Assembly (NCBI RefSeq): GCF_010183535.1 | Contig: NC_071328.1 | Location: forward strand, 4,216,001 to 4,280,000 | Direction: 5' to 3' | DNA from: Caenorhabditis remanei | Taxonomy: Eukaryota > Nematoda > Chromadorea > Rhabditida > Rhabditidae | Length of the DNA: 64,000 nucleotides | Part shown: piece by piece, positions 11,216-22,800 of the stretch | Layout of the letters: each line of letters opens with the position of its first letter | How positions within the stretch are numbered: position 1 is the stretch's first letter | The notes under the pieces: model-generated | The model's input: the letters and a program-made list of their open reading frames with translations, nothing else | Databases searched by the model: none | What the model was told of the DNA's origin: nothing | Program-made: the position numbers and the translations under genes

Positions 11216-11550
11216 AGTCGCGTGAAGTCCTTATATGGGCCACGTAAAATCCGTTTTTTCCAACTGCTGATAACTATCATTTTCTTTCCAACTACTAACT
11301 GTTCCCGTCGACAATTCACTGGGTGCTCATGGTGATGCTTCTCCTGTTCCCCGCGATATCACCTCCACATCGGATGCTGTTCCACGGCTTCGTGATAGTC
11401 TGACTTTCGGGTTGAATGGCCTAAGTCTGATGAGTACAGAACAATAAATAGATGAAGGTGTGTTCCATCGATCAGAATCAGATGGGAGAGTGGAGCTCGG
11501 AGGAATTGATGAGGAAGAGGACACGACACAGAGACGGACAAAGAAAAACT

Positions 11551-11829
11551 ACAAAAAGAAGACGTCCGGTGAAGCTATCCGGACCCGATATTGTCAGGAT
11601 TCCAAATCAAATGTTGTTGACCTGTCAGCAAAAAATATGAGATGAATGTAGGTACGATATCAGCTCGCATTCAGAGGTGAGCGTGGAACTTAACGGAATT
11701 GACGGGATCAAGGGCACTCAGCTGATGACACAGGAGCCGGTGAAAAAGCCGGTGAAAAAAGCCGCTGAAAAATATCGACAAAAAGGAGACGTCCGGCTCT
11801 GCTTTCCGGCACCCAAGATTGTCCGGATC
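11551..11829 (+). repeat. Direct duplication of a ~52-bp block
   Basis: ACAAAAAGAAGACGTCCGG at 11551 and ACAAAAAGGAGACGTCCGG at 11778 begin two blocks that stay similar through CCCGATATTGTCAGGATT and CCCAAGATTGTCCGGATC. Between them lies a smaller internal repeat, GCCGGTGAAAAA, in two to three copies (11736-11770). Confidence 0.55.
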
Positions 11830-12818
11830 TTTACTATCTCTGAGATTGAAAATTATGGCAAATAATACATCAGTCCGACGATTCCTACAGTCTGACATTG
11901 AGCAGTCGACAGTCGAACTATATCAGAACCAACACCAAACGAATGGAAATCAGCAGGAAAAATGAGTCCGAAGATCAAATGAAATCTGGACGGACTTCAA
12001 TGATTTTCCAGGCAGCTTTCAGACGACCCCGAAGATGTGACGGCGGGAAGAACAAGAGCCAACACCATCAGAGCATATGTAACTCAAGTGAAAGAAACGG
12101 GCAGACCACATCGAGTTCGGAAGTCGACACGTCAACGAACTGTTTTTCCAATAGGTGCTACTGATGCACAACCAGATCCTCACTACATGGGAAGGATGGA
12201 TCAAGTTAATCCATACTGCGAGACGCTATATTCCGCGGCTAAATTTGATTTTCAAATGGTATAGGTTAATGCGTTTAGGAATCCGATCTGTTAGGCAACG
12301 TTGACTGTAATCAGTTGGATGTGTCGCATGTGGGGACGTGGAAGATTTTTTCTTATCGCTAGATTTAGAAAAAATGGAGGATTAAAAGAACGAAATTGTA
12401 TCTGAAAAGTAGAGATTTGACAATTGTGTTTTTCCGGAACTTTCTGCTCACAGCTAGGAAACTACTAACAAGTTAAGAAAAATATAACGATCCTTATGTT
12501 GGAGAGAATTCTGAGACCTCGATAGTCTCAACGGTTTGGGAAGCGCCGCAGGCGCTGTAACAACCAGAAGGGTGGTGTAGAAAAGGAGGTTTAGTCGCCG
12601 TTAGGCGACGTGAACCGACTGGTTCATTATATTCCTGTTTTCCCAGAATACACTCCTTGTGCGTTTTCATGGCTCTGTCTAGGCCCTGTGTTGCCAGTAC
12701 TGTCTATTTATTGTGGGATGTCTCGACTCATACACACAGAATTCTAATTTATTGATTCGCAGACTCCACTTCCTAGATTCCTTTCTCATCTGAGTTTTCA
12801 GAACACTTTTCTGGCACA

Positions 12819-13954
12819 ATGAAATTATTCAACCTCCCGTATCTTGCCTACTCTCGAATCATCACTTCAATGAATCCGATCGAAGTGCTATCTCTATCAT
12901 TTTGTTCGAAAAAGTCAAGAGACAAAATCAAACAGATACGTTTTCATGTTGATTATGCGGGAATTACTACAAAAGTTAGCAAATGTAAAGCTCCATTGTT
13001 TCAATTACGGAATTTGGTGGGCGGTCGACATTTATCTATTCCATTCGAAACTGCTCCACGTTGGGCAAGGTGTGATGGGAGACGATTTACAGAAACTATA
13101 GACGGAGTCGAACACTATTTCAGGTACTGTTTAATAGTCTCAAAAGACAAAAATAAGTTAAATTATTCAGATGCGTTGATGTCCACTCAGGAAGTATTCT
13201 ATACAGTGATATCCCACACAGTGGGTTCCAAATAACCTATTACATTTTGGATTTAATACGAACAAGTTTGCAATATCTTCAGTTGGATTTGAATGTGATC
13301 GATGATTTGGAAGGATTCATAACTGAACCATGCATGAAATCAGTCTCCGGATTAAAAATTCTTTCTGAAACTGTTACTTCTGAAAAACTGTCAGTTTTCT
13401 TCAATAATATAGAAAATCCCGTTGAAGATGTATATATTCACTCAAAAGTTGAAGGAGAAGTGTCTACAAATCTGAACTTCTTTCGATCTGATAGATTAAT
13501 ATTTTACGAGACTAGTTGGATTACAAGAGAACATTTATCTGGATTCAATGGAAAAATGTTGTATGTATTCAATCCTACTTTTGATATTGAACTTGTTATT
13601 GACTTTATAAGACATTGGAGAAACGGGAATAATACGAAATTCATAGCACTGAAAATGAGTAGAGTGCCTCAAAAACTGATGAATAGAGATCGTTTTATTT
13701 CCGAGTTCGATGCGAAACCATGGGATCCGAAGAGAAGAGAAAGATGTTATATTTATGAGAAAGAGTGAGTTAACTTCATTTTGAACAGGCAACAATAGTC
13801 GTTTTATTGCAGAATTACTGATAAACATGACGTTGTTACCGACTTATCGGAAGGATTCGATTTCGAGAGACATGATGGATTACTTTCAACAATCTTAATC
13901 AGTCCACCGGCAGTATTAAAATTTTTCGTATGGCATAAACGATTCACTGTTTGA
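12819..13954 (+). CDS. F-box family protein with F-box-associated domain (intact copy)
   Basis: Exons 12819-13123, 13171-13764 and 13813-13954 join in phase (introns 47 and 48 nt, both CAG-ending) to give 346 residues. The N-terminus, MKLFNLPYLAYSRIITSM followed by LSFCSKKSRDKIKQI, is the F-box pattern of the large nematode family; it recruits the SKP1-type adaptor of an SCF ubiquitin ligase. Residues about 190-330 form the F-box-associated region, ending in the family-typical FFVWHKRF. No key segment is missing and no frame is broken, so this is the working member of the local cluster. AATAAA lies at 14025-14030. Truncated relatives sit on both sides, at 9585-10176, 14146-14295 and 14689-16205. 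This family expands and decays quickly in Caenorhabditis, and a target cannot be inferred. Confidence 0.85.
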
Positions 13955-14145
13955 GAATAGAACTATTCAAAATCTGCATGTTATTTAATAATTTTTCAAT
14001 ATTGACTTCATCTAATTCTGTTGTAATAAAGCATGTTGTGTTAAGGTTGTTATGTTTTCTGTATTTCCGCTTATAATTGAGTTCCTATTTATAAGAAATC
14101 TGTCAATTTTCCAATTGAAATTAACAGCATGCAAAAAAGTTTAGT

Positions 14146-14295
14146 GAACCATGTCTGAAATCAATTTCCAAATTTCACATCGGTTCTGAATCTGTGTTCT
14201 CTGAGAACTTGTCTGTCTTTTTCAATAATATGGGAAACAGCTCAAAAATATACTCTAAAGTTGAAGTCGAGTGTTCTGACATTAAAGGGCGGTGA
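14146..14295 (+). pseudogene. F-box-associated domain relic
   Basis: About 50 codons stay open from EPCLKSISKFHIGSES through LSVFFNNMGNSS to SKVEVEC, then stop at 14293-14295. They align with residues of the intact gene around EPCMKSVSGLKILSE and LSVFFNNIENPV (13325-13470). No F-box, start or C-terminal part is present, so it is a short decayed fragment of a tandem duplicate. Confidence 0.7.
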
Positions 14296-14365
14296 TCAGT
14301 GTCGGAGGTAGTATGCTAGAATAATAAGAGAGAGAGCATCCAATACTTTATTACATAATTTTTCA

Positions 14366-14434
14366 CTAGAGTTCAGCAGTTGGCGACGACTTCGATGCGG
14401 GTGGAGTGGTTGCTCGTTTCCGATTCTTGAGAAC
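14366..14434 (-). CDS. Orphan terminal-exon-like sequence, 22 aa
   Basis: On the minus strand a CTTCCAG acceptor precedes 22 codons (VLKNRKRATTPPASKSSPTAEL) and a TAG at 14368-14366. AATAAA on the same strand follows at 14353-14348. This has the layout of a 3' terminal exon of a basic, Ser/Pro-tailed protein. I could not find an upstream exon that keeps the frame; the nearest donor-bearing stretch (about 14495-14540) has a stop in the needed frame. It may be a leftover of a gene broken by F-box cluster rearrangement, or chance. Confidence 0.3.
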   Translation of the reverse strand, partial: VLKNRKRATTPPASKSSPTAEL

Positions 14435-14688
14435 CTGGAAGAAAACCATAAAAGTTACTATTTCAACATTGCAATAAGTTATTTAATTGTACCTCATAAA
14501 ATTATGTATTCTTCCAATTACCATCTTTTCCGTACCTAAAACATCTGCATCCCACACCAACACCCTCTTAACGACTATTGATTTGTCGACACAGTAGACA
14601 CAGTATTTGTCTTCTGTCTCTTACGTTTATTTTCTGCATTTTCTTTGAATCCAGATGCCAATATAAATGTTTTTTCCAGAAAACGAAA

Positions 14689-16205
14689 ATGAAACTACTA
14701 AGATTTCCATATCTAGTCCAACATGCAATTATGTCAACTATGGATTACCAGGATCTATTTTTGTTGTCTTTCTGCTCAAAACGAATGAAAAACTTGGTGA
14801 TTTCAAGTGAAAAATATCGATTTAAAGAAGTCCAAATTGTTAAGTATAAACTTATTGGTGGAATCATCAGCATACAAAGTTTGGGAGATGAAACTTTAGA
14901 TAACAAGGTTATCTATCCAATTTTTAAAATCATGATAGAAATATTTCGATTCAATGCAAAATCGAACATGATAAGTTTCAAGTGAGTTTTGAAATATTTT
15001 TCTAAAACATGGATCAATAACCAAGGGGTCTTTGGGACTCAATGGGTATGGTTCTCAAAGTTAAATTCCTTAGAATTAGTGAAAATATGACATTTTCCAA
15101 TTACCGATTGATGTCTCGAAATTCCATCGATTTTGAAAATTAGCTAGTTTTAGGATCGTAGGTGAGACTGTGGCACACTCACAAAAATGACCGATTTCAA
15201 CTGAAAACTGCATTTTTTTTTGACCCGTACTGTATATTGATGTTTAATGCAAAACGTTGATTCAAAGCATAATCTCAATTTCTTAATAAATTACAGAGTC
15301 TTCTAGATACAGTCAACAGGTTACCAACTTTGGCTGTTTTCAGTGGAAAATGGTCAACTTTGACAGTGTATTTCGGTATCATGTGATTGTCCGATAAACT
15401 AAATTTTGAATGGGTTATTATCGAAATGAAAAAGTTCCGACATTTTTTACCGACGCGTGTTTGCGGACTCAATGCAAAATTTAATAATTTAGCATTGAGT
15501 CCGCAAACACGCGTCAGTAAAAAATGTCGGTTTCCACTTGTCTGACCTTCGAATCCTTTCAAAACTGGAAAATATCAAGAGAAGCGATTTGTGTCTTCGC
15601 GGAGAAATATGTGCTGATCAGTTGGATGAGTACTTTTCAGCATCTCCAAAACAAAAATACATTCAATGTAATGTTACTCTGAAAGGAGAACTCAAAGAAG
15701 ACTCGGGGTTTTATACAACAGATTTGATTGACCTTCGTGATCACTCCTCAATGTCTGTTGGAATCTTGAAACATTTCATTGGCAGAAAAGCAATTTTGAG
15801 AACTGAAAGACTGGAAAACTGTGATATTATTCAATTCATTCAGAGATGGAAATCAGGAATAGCGCATCAAAATCTGGAAATTTTAATTGTTCGTTTGGAC
15901 CGTTTTTATTCTTCTTTCGATCCAAATGAAGTCAAAAAGTCGATTCGTTTCGAAAATCTGAGCAGGAATCCACCGATATTTCCGGTCGATAGAACGTAAG
16001 TTCTCCCAAAAATATGTATATCTTCATCGAAAATTTCAGCTATATTTTCGATTCAAGATGCTGGAAGAAACCATCGTTTTCAAGCCGGACATATGTAGTT
16101 CGAGAGACTGATCAACACGTTGCATCAGTGATGATCGAGAAGCAGAAATTCGTATTTGCAGTCTGGAATATGACAGAGGAACACTTCTTGCGAATGGACA
16201 ATTGA
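14689..16205 (+). pseudogene. F-box family gene with middle lost and hairpin inserted
   Basis: A 5' exon at 14689-14981 encodes an F-box N-terminus (MKLLRFPYLVQHAIMSTM, then LSFCSKRMKNLV) after a TTTTCCAG acceptor, and ends at a GTGAGT donor. The 3' exons 15540-15994 and 16038-16205 encode the F-box-associated half, DEYFSASPKQKYIQ to NMTEEHFLRMDN, stop at 16203-16205; AATAAA follows at 16261-16266. Compared with the intact gene at 12819-13954, roughly 70 residues between these parts are absent. In their place lies non-coding DNA with the long hairpin at 15437-15530, whose right arm ends just before the coding part resumes. I see no acceptor that would restore the frame cleanly. Both halves are otherwise well kept, so the loss looks recent. 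Calling it a pseudogene is inference; an unusual spliced product cannot be excluded. Confidence 0.65.
15437..15530. repeat. Near-perfect 39-bp inverted repeat (hairpin)
   Basis: Arms 15437-15475 and 15492-15530 are complementary with a single mismatch, separated by a 16-base AT-rich loop. The arm includes GACGCGTGTTTGCGGACTC. It sits inside the gap of the disrupted F-box copy. Confidence 0.9.
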
Positions 16206-16279
16206 AACAAATTTGAAAAAGTTTTAAATGAAAACCGATTGAAGATCATTATGTACATGAAATAAAAGCTATAAATAAA

Positions 16280-18211
16280 CTAAAATTGTTTCAAAATTAG
16301 ACTAGCATTCGTCGCTCCAAATCCAAATGAATTACAGATCGAAATCCTCGGTTGACCATTAGGCTCCTCCCACTTCTGATTTTCTCGGAGAAGATTCAAT
16401 CCGACGTCTTCTTCACTCTCCTCCAGATTCCGATTTCCTGGTTTCATACTATCATTCATTGCACAAATCGTTGCAATTGCTTCAACGGATCCAGCTGCTC
16501 CGAGTAGATGTCCAATGTGTCCTTTGATACTGCTAACCGACATATTTAGATTTGGAAATACTTTACGAACTGCTTCCGCTTCAACACTATCGCCATTAGG
16601 GGTAGATGTAGCATGAGCATTTACATATCTGAAATTATTTTCTGAATGAAACAAGTCAGAATAAAACAAGCTAACCCAATTTGAATCGGATCCAAATTAG
16701 CATTTCCAATCGCTCTTCTCATCGAAAGAACAGCTCCAATGGCTGATGGATCAGGAGTAGAAATATGATAACAATCAGAAGATATTCCATATCCCAAGAC
16801 CTCCGCGAGAATCTTTGCTCCACGAGCTTCCGCATCTTCCAACCGCTCCATAAACACTATTCCTACACCTTCACTCATCACGAATCCAGCTCTTTTCTTA
16901 TCAAATGGTCGACTGATTGTCGGATCTTCTCCTCTTGCCAACGCTCTCATTCTATCGAAACCAGCCAGTGAAATCGGGTTGAGAGCACACTCGACAGCTC
17001 CTGCCAGTGCTCGTCGACAATGTCCGTATTGAATCGATTGGAAGGCGTTGCCGATACAATGAAGACCTGTTGCACATGCAGTTGATGTCGCTTCGACTCC
17101 TCCTCTCATTTTGTATCTGAAATTTCGAAAATTGAATTGGTTGACTTGAAAGGAGGGAATTGTTACTTCTAGTTTTCTCTCGTTTTTATTTGGAATCTCA
17201 TTTTTGAGAGGAATTGGGAGGGGAAACGAGAAAATTCGGCATTTTTAATTAAATCTTACAAAACACAAGGAAATTTTTCGATTTTCGTTTTGAAAGCATG
17301 GTGCTTCCCATTCGTAACGTTACAATTATGGACAATGAAGCAATTTTTTTCACAAAACTACAATTTTCCGTCAGAATCACTAACTTCATTGCCACATAAC
17401 CAGCCGGAAGATTGTTGAGAATGCGCGGGACGAAATACGGTGAAACCCTCCTCGACTGTCCTTCTCTCACTTTCTGCGCAGTCTCTCCGATGTGTTCGAG
17501 ATCTGACATACACGTTCCGATGTTCACAATAGTCTCTTCGTGATCGATATTTTCAGCGTTTGCTTGTGACATTGCCTGAAATAAGATACTCGTTGAGTTG
17601 TTCTCATTCAGAGTACCCAGATGACGGAGACCGTACAAATCGCGAAGAACGCTTTTTTTAAAAATTTCAGTGTCCGAAATGAAAATAAACAGTGATTTGA
17701 AGGTGTATCGTGTAATTATTCTCACTTTTTATGGCGTTTTAACCTGTTTTTGATGACAAATCTGAATTCCACTCGACATACCGTCGTCGCGAAGCGAATT
17801 TTCATAAAATCAGCCCAAAAACAGGAAAACAAACAATTAATAAGCTAAATAACAATACTAAACAGACAATTATTGACGTTTATTTCTTTTCAAATACTGA
17901 AATTTGCGAAAAAGCGTTCTATCCGATCCGTTTCATCCCGAGTGATAATTCATCCCGATTTGTACGGTCTCAGATGACGTTACCTCTTCGGAAGCGACCA
18001 GTGCAAACATACTCGCCCTACTCATTTCTCTCTGTTGTCCAGCTGACCACCTATCTTCTACTCTCTCCCCCGGCACTGCACCAACTACGAATTTCAGCAC
18101 TTCATCGTATTTTAACCCACTCCTTCCCTCATTCAAACCGTTTCTCAACGCGTTTACTGTAACTCCGAAAGGGGAAATCGCTCCCATTCCGGTGATTACA
18201 ACGCGATGCAT
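16280..18211 (-). CDS. 3-oxoacyl-[acyl-carrier-protein] synthase (KAS/OXSM type)
   Basis: Exons 18211-17984, 17575-17385, 17116-16676 and 16628-16280 join in phase to 402 residues. The enzyme condenses malonyl-ACP with an acyl-ACP in type II fatty acid synthesis, which in animals is mitochondrial and feeds lipoate. The full thiolase-fold triad is present: Cys154 in STACATG, His292 in NAHATST and His327 in GHLLGAAG, with the conserved Lys322 five residues before His327. SFGFGATN near the C-terminus is the usual glycine-rich loop. The domain begins at residue 3 (VVITGMGAISPFG), so no mitochondrial presequence is visible in this model. An AATTCAG acceptor touches the ATG, and nubp-1 ends 218 bp upstream on the same strand, so it is probably a downstream operon gene. 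The 408-nt first intron is long for this locus. Its stop lies 74 bp from the convergent F-box stop. Confidence 0.93.
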
Positions 18212-18218
18212 CTGAATT
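18212..18218 (-). promoter_or_regulatory. Trans-splice acceptor before the synthase gene
   Basis: On the minus strand AAATTCAG runs straight into the ATG at 18211. No upstream coding exon fits between here and nubp-1, so this reads as a spliced-leader acceptor of a downstream operon gene. Confidence 0.65.
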
Positions 18219-18429
18219 TAATGCTTGTTGGATAGAAGAAAAGTCAATTCTAATGAAATAATATTAATGAAATTTCATATCGATTGAATCTAAAAAGCTG
18301 TAAAACTTTGATGAAAACATTTATTTCAGGAAAAAACTAGAAGAAAATGAAGAGAAAAACGGGAAAAGTGAAAACTCACAACATGCGAACAACTTGAACA
18401 AGAAAAAAGTACAATATAGCAATATAAAT

Positions 18430-19528
18430 CTATTTCAACTTCGCCTTAACTTTCTCGGCGAGATCCATGAAGGATTTCGCGAGAGTCGAATCCGGATTCG
18501 TCTCGAAGAAGTCTTCTCCATTATCCAAAGCTTTCGCGAGAGCCGGCTCCAGTGGGAGTTGAGCCAATAGTTCAAGATTCGAATCTTGACACATCTTCTC
18601 AGCTCCACCAGTGGATGTTGGGAATAGGAGAGTGGTGTGCGCACAGTTGGGACAGACGAAACGAGCCATATTCTCGACGACGCCAAGAATTGGAACTTTG
18701 GTTTTGATGCAGAAGCTCACCTGAAATCATAGTAATGAAATTTCACTCGAAAGATTCACAAATCTACCTCTTTTCTGACATCAAGAAGTGAAACTTCTTG
18801 TGGAGTACTAACGATCAGAGCGCCATCCAATGTGCCGGCTTGAAGAAGGAATTGAACCAGTGAGATGTGTTCATCAGACGTTCCTGGCGGTGTGTCAATC
18901 AATAAGTAATCAACTTCTCCCCAATCGACATCCTTCAAAAACTGCTTGATCATTCCGTTTTTGCGAGCTCCACGCCAAATAACTGCATCATTTTTGTCAC
19001 CGAGAAGGAATGCGATGCTCATCAGAGTCAAATTGGGTTGAATTCCAACTGGAGTCCATCCGTCGGCACTGTTGTGAACTTCTTCGTCTTCAACGCCCAT
19101 CATTCTCGGTTGAGACGGTCCGCAAATGTCGACATCGAGAATTGCAACTTGTTTCGACGGATCTGAAGCGAGAGCACGAGCCAGGTTGGACGTGAGCGTA
19201 CTCTTTCCAACGCCTCCTTTTCCACTCAGAATCAGAATCTAGAAAATGATATTTTTATGGGAAACTAATCGCAAAGAACGAACTTTATGCTTGATTCTAC
19301 TGAATCTGTCCTGAATCTTCGGTACATCTGCATCTGGTGGGGGCCCTTGACCGGTGGCACACGCTCCCTATAAAAAGAAAACTAGATAGGATATTGGGAA
19401 GATAAAAGGAAAATAATTATAAAAGTACTCACCTGATTGGGACATCCAGCACATCCGGAAGCTTTTCCTGCTCCAGCGCTTCCAGTTCCAGGGCAACCAG
19501 CGTTAGCATCCTCGGGAACGTCTGACAT
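18430..19528 (-). CDS. nubp-1: Cytosolic Fe-S cluster assembly P-loop NTPase NUBP1
   Basis: Exons 19528-19433, 19367-19284, 19238-18768 and 18720-18430 give 313 residues, the length I recall for the C. elegans protein. NUBP1/Nbp35 is a scaffold of the cytosolic iron-sulphur assembly pathway. N-terminal cysteines 12, 26, 29 and 35 have the family spacing C-x13-C-x2-C-x5-C that binds a stable 4Fe-4S cluster. The deviant Walker [10 protein letters not shown] is at residues 66-74, and [13 protein letters not shown] is the downstream P-loop-family motif. C240 and C243 (CPNC) form the bridging CPxC motif of the transient cluster. A GTTTCAG acceptor lies 5 bases before the ATG. ercc-1 ends 312 bp upstream and the oxoacyl synthase starts 218 bp downstream, all on the minus strand. 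Fe-S supply also serves DNA repair enzymes, but co-expression here need not mean shared function. Confidence 0.97.
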
Positions 19529-19533
19529 TTTTG

Positions 19534-19540
19534 CTGAAAC
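19534..19540 (-). promoter_or_regulatory. Trans-splice acceptor before nubp-1
   Basis: GTTTCAG on the minus strand ends 5 bases before the nubp-1 ATG, the usual spliced-leader position. Confidence 0.55.
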
Positions 19541-19840
19541 AGATTCCAATAAAATAAATCGATAAAAAGGTGAAGAAATAGAAGAAGAACACTCGCAAAA
19601 GTAAACGTTCTTGAAGATTCTTCGATTATCTTGATAGATAACTAAAACTGATAGCAATAGAGATAGTTGAGAGATTATAAAACAGATACGAACTGAAGAG
19701 AGGGAAGAGAAAACGAGAAAATGTGATCTTTGATTTATTTTTTCACAGATAAATTTACAACTTGAATGAATGAAAAGATGACAATTACGAAATTCTCAAG
19801 TAACAAAAACTACAATACAATATTTACTTTTAGGCTACTT

Positions 19841-22800
19841 TCATTCATTCGGGGAAATAATTGTGTGAAGGAAAGAATGTAAATTTTTCGCTTTAATCGG
19901 TCCAACTCCTGGACATACTGAAATTGCAGTTTCCGTAGCTGTTGAGACTGCTTGAAGTGTTCCAAAATGGAAAAGAAGTCTGAAAATGAGAGTTGTTCGA
20001 GAGGATTACACGCCGCGGTGCGGCGGGGCGCTGTTGCATTCTTGCTGCTAAATTTCGCAAAATTATAAAATTTAGCGAAATTTGCAGAAAGTTTCTAGAA
20101 AACTGACAGCCTTCAACAATAATAATGGGGGAAAAAGAAGTTTCCAGAATTTCAGAAGCCCAAACTATTGTTTTCCAACTGTCTCGATGAGTCAGACGAC
20201 TCAAAGTAAGAGATAACATAGACTTGACGATCAACTGATTTCAAGCGAAGCTATCACATTTCACATGTGTTTTGTGTGTCTCACCGATCAGCATCAGTTT
20301 TCGTGATACTTCTGGCAGCGGTCAGAAATCCGATGGCCGTCTCGCGATTCCTCCGACGTTCATCACTCATCGAGCTGTCGCCACCATCGTCGATCGCTTT
20401 CTTTCTGTAAATCAAATACTGTTGTATCCCATCTCGTCTTTCCCCAATATTCAATTTTCCCTTCAAAACTACTGATCTTCTTCTTCCTTTATTCCTTTCC
20501 CCCGCGTCGTCACCGCCCGTGTTTATTGTCACTTTACTCTCCCTTTTCTCGTTTTCTTCCATTTCCCAACACCCATAAAATTATCCCAAAGTGCTTCCTT
20601 CGCCCGCAAATTGCTGTTGCTCCCAACACAAATGCTTGTGTTGAAAATGAAAAGGGACGGCCGAGTGAGACGAACAAAAAAAAAAACAAAAAAAAAGTTG
20701 GTGGGGTAAAATATGCAGAGCAGATGTTGTCTCTTCCGTCATTTTCTTCTCTTTTTTCTTCTGCCGACGTGTGTTGAATGCGTCCATTCCAGCAGCAGTT
20801 CTCCAAACATTTATCATCTGCTTCTCTCTCTTTTTTGTCCCAGTTCTTCTTGTTCTATTCAGATATTACACTTTCCACGCCACTAGACTCCGCCCCCTAT
20901 TCTTTTGGAAGAATGAGAATGAAGGCGTTAGAATTTCACTTTGTCTGCTGTCGAAGTCATCATCCGTTTTTTGAACAATAGCTGGCTCGCATGATCGACT
21001 CGCCATAATTTTCTAGTTCGGTTTAGAGAAAGGAAAAGAATAAAAAAGAGAAGAAGAAACTCACTTGATCGTGATTTCCTTTTTCTGTGTCGTCTTGAAA
21101 AGCTCAATGTACTCAGCCGCCTCCTCGACCTGTCAAATTGAATTTTTCGATTGAGAATAGACATCATGTCATCATGTTCATTCGGATTTTTGACGCTTGA
21201 GATTTTTTTTCTTTCTTTTTTATGTGTGACGAGGATAGGAGAGGTCGAAAGGTCAGTGGCTCTCGGGATGATTGGAAAGCTGAGAAAACGCTGATTTCAA
21301 TTATATATTCAGTTTTTACCTCGAGGTCTGGTATTCGAGAAAAACGAGGTCCAAGTTTGGACCCTTGGCAAGTGATTACCTTACCGACAAAAAATGTCGA
21401 GAAATGTTGAAACCTTGGCCACATTTTTCTCGAATACCAAGACTCGAAGGCAATAACTGAATATATATTTGGAATTAGCGTTTTCTCAGCTTTCCAATGA
21501 TACAGGTCACATCCTACAACTCTACGGTCACTTGGAGGCCTTCTCTGGTAAGAAAAATACAGTTTTCGGTGCGAGATTTCGCTTTCAATATCCCGTTTTT
21601 CCATTCTCTCCCAATTTACCGTATAAACGACAACAAGAGTCCACGCCTCACGAAAGCAAATCATATTGAGCTCACGTAGCACGTGTCTCGGTTCTTCCAT
21701 GTTGCAATAGCCAAGCAGCACCTAAACGACAGCAATTATCTTTTCATTTCTATTGTCTTTTCTCTCTCTCTCTTCCTTTCCTTTTCCCTCCAATACCTTG
21801 TTTCTATACCGATTCTCCGCTTTTCCATTGATTCTTGTATACACGTATTCCGGATGTTGTTTGTGGTACTGAAAAGAGGAATTGTCACAAAAGAAGTCGT
21901 TGTGTAAGTTCAAAAGTCAACTCGTCTCTGCTAGGTGTGCTGGACATTCACTCCGTTCCCTCCCCCAACAAAATCCGTTTCTCAAATAGAAATTCTGGAA
22001 AAAAGAGAAGAGAGACAGCCTGTTTACTGTCTGTTTGTGTTTGGTGCCGCTTTCTTCAGTTTCCACACGATTCCTCATTTTTCTCACTTTCCTTTTCCAG
22101 TTTTCTCTCTATGCTATGTATGACTCATCTTCGTACCTTAAAACTCAGATAAACAACTCCGAACGTGGGTCCGCACTCGAAATCAGGTCCGATGTCACCC
22201 CACTCGTAACGCACGTTTCGCACGTACTTGAGCACCGGGTTGCCTTCTTGTCGTCGTCGATTTACCACAAGTGCTCCACTTCCTCCTCCTCCGACAACTC
22301 CTGAATCTGCCGCAGATGATGATGATGGGAATTGAGTCGTCGTCGTCTCATCCTCGTCATCTTCTCCTCCTGCTGCAACAAGTTCATTAGTGATATTTGT
22401 GTGTGAAACAAGGCGAAGAAAATTGTGTGGAAATTGAATATGCGGTTCGCCAAGTTTCAGAGATGAGCGGATGGAACTAGACCGTAGTAGTTTAAGATTA
22501 TGGAACTTAGATTGTTGCTGTCACTAGAAAAACATTATTTTTTATGAATCTACAGTAGTTAGGCCTCTTCAATTTCTGACTTTTCAGAGATCTTACGAAA
22601 TGAATCAACCCAGATCAGGTCAAAAGTTAGGATTCTCGAAGATATACACTTTCGCATAGTTATTATTTCACAATCTATTACAGTTAATCGAGTTACGGCT
22701 CGGTTTGGAAGAAAGTGTTCAGAATCTGAAAGCTGAATGTTTGCAGGGTACTGTAGCTGACTATATATAATGGCTGAAAGTGAGTATAGATTCATCTATA

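Larger units (their letters stand above)
10177..12818. other. Intergenic region with repeats and unassigned remnants
   Basis: No gene is supported. Contents include the polyadenylation signal of the truncated F-box copy and a GC-rich hairpin at 11127-11215. A direct duplication at 11551-11602/11778-11829 is listed separately. A motif of about 42 bases near 10910 (TCAGAAAAAATTGAGGAC) recurs in diverged form near 12350. Short open stretches between 11450 and 12260 are rich in Lys and Arg and may be transposon debris, but I recognise no domain. Confidence 0.5.

Noticed and set aside
19893..20234. Minus-strand open frame of 113 codons
   Set aside because: A shadow of the last ercc-1 exon; the adjacent frame gives the ERCC1 helix-hairpin-helix ending CPGVGPIKAKNL.
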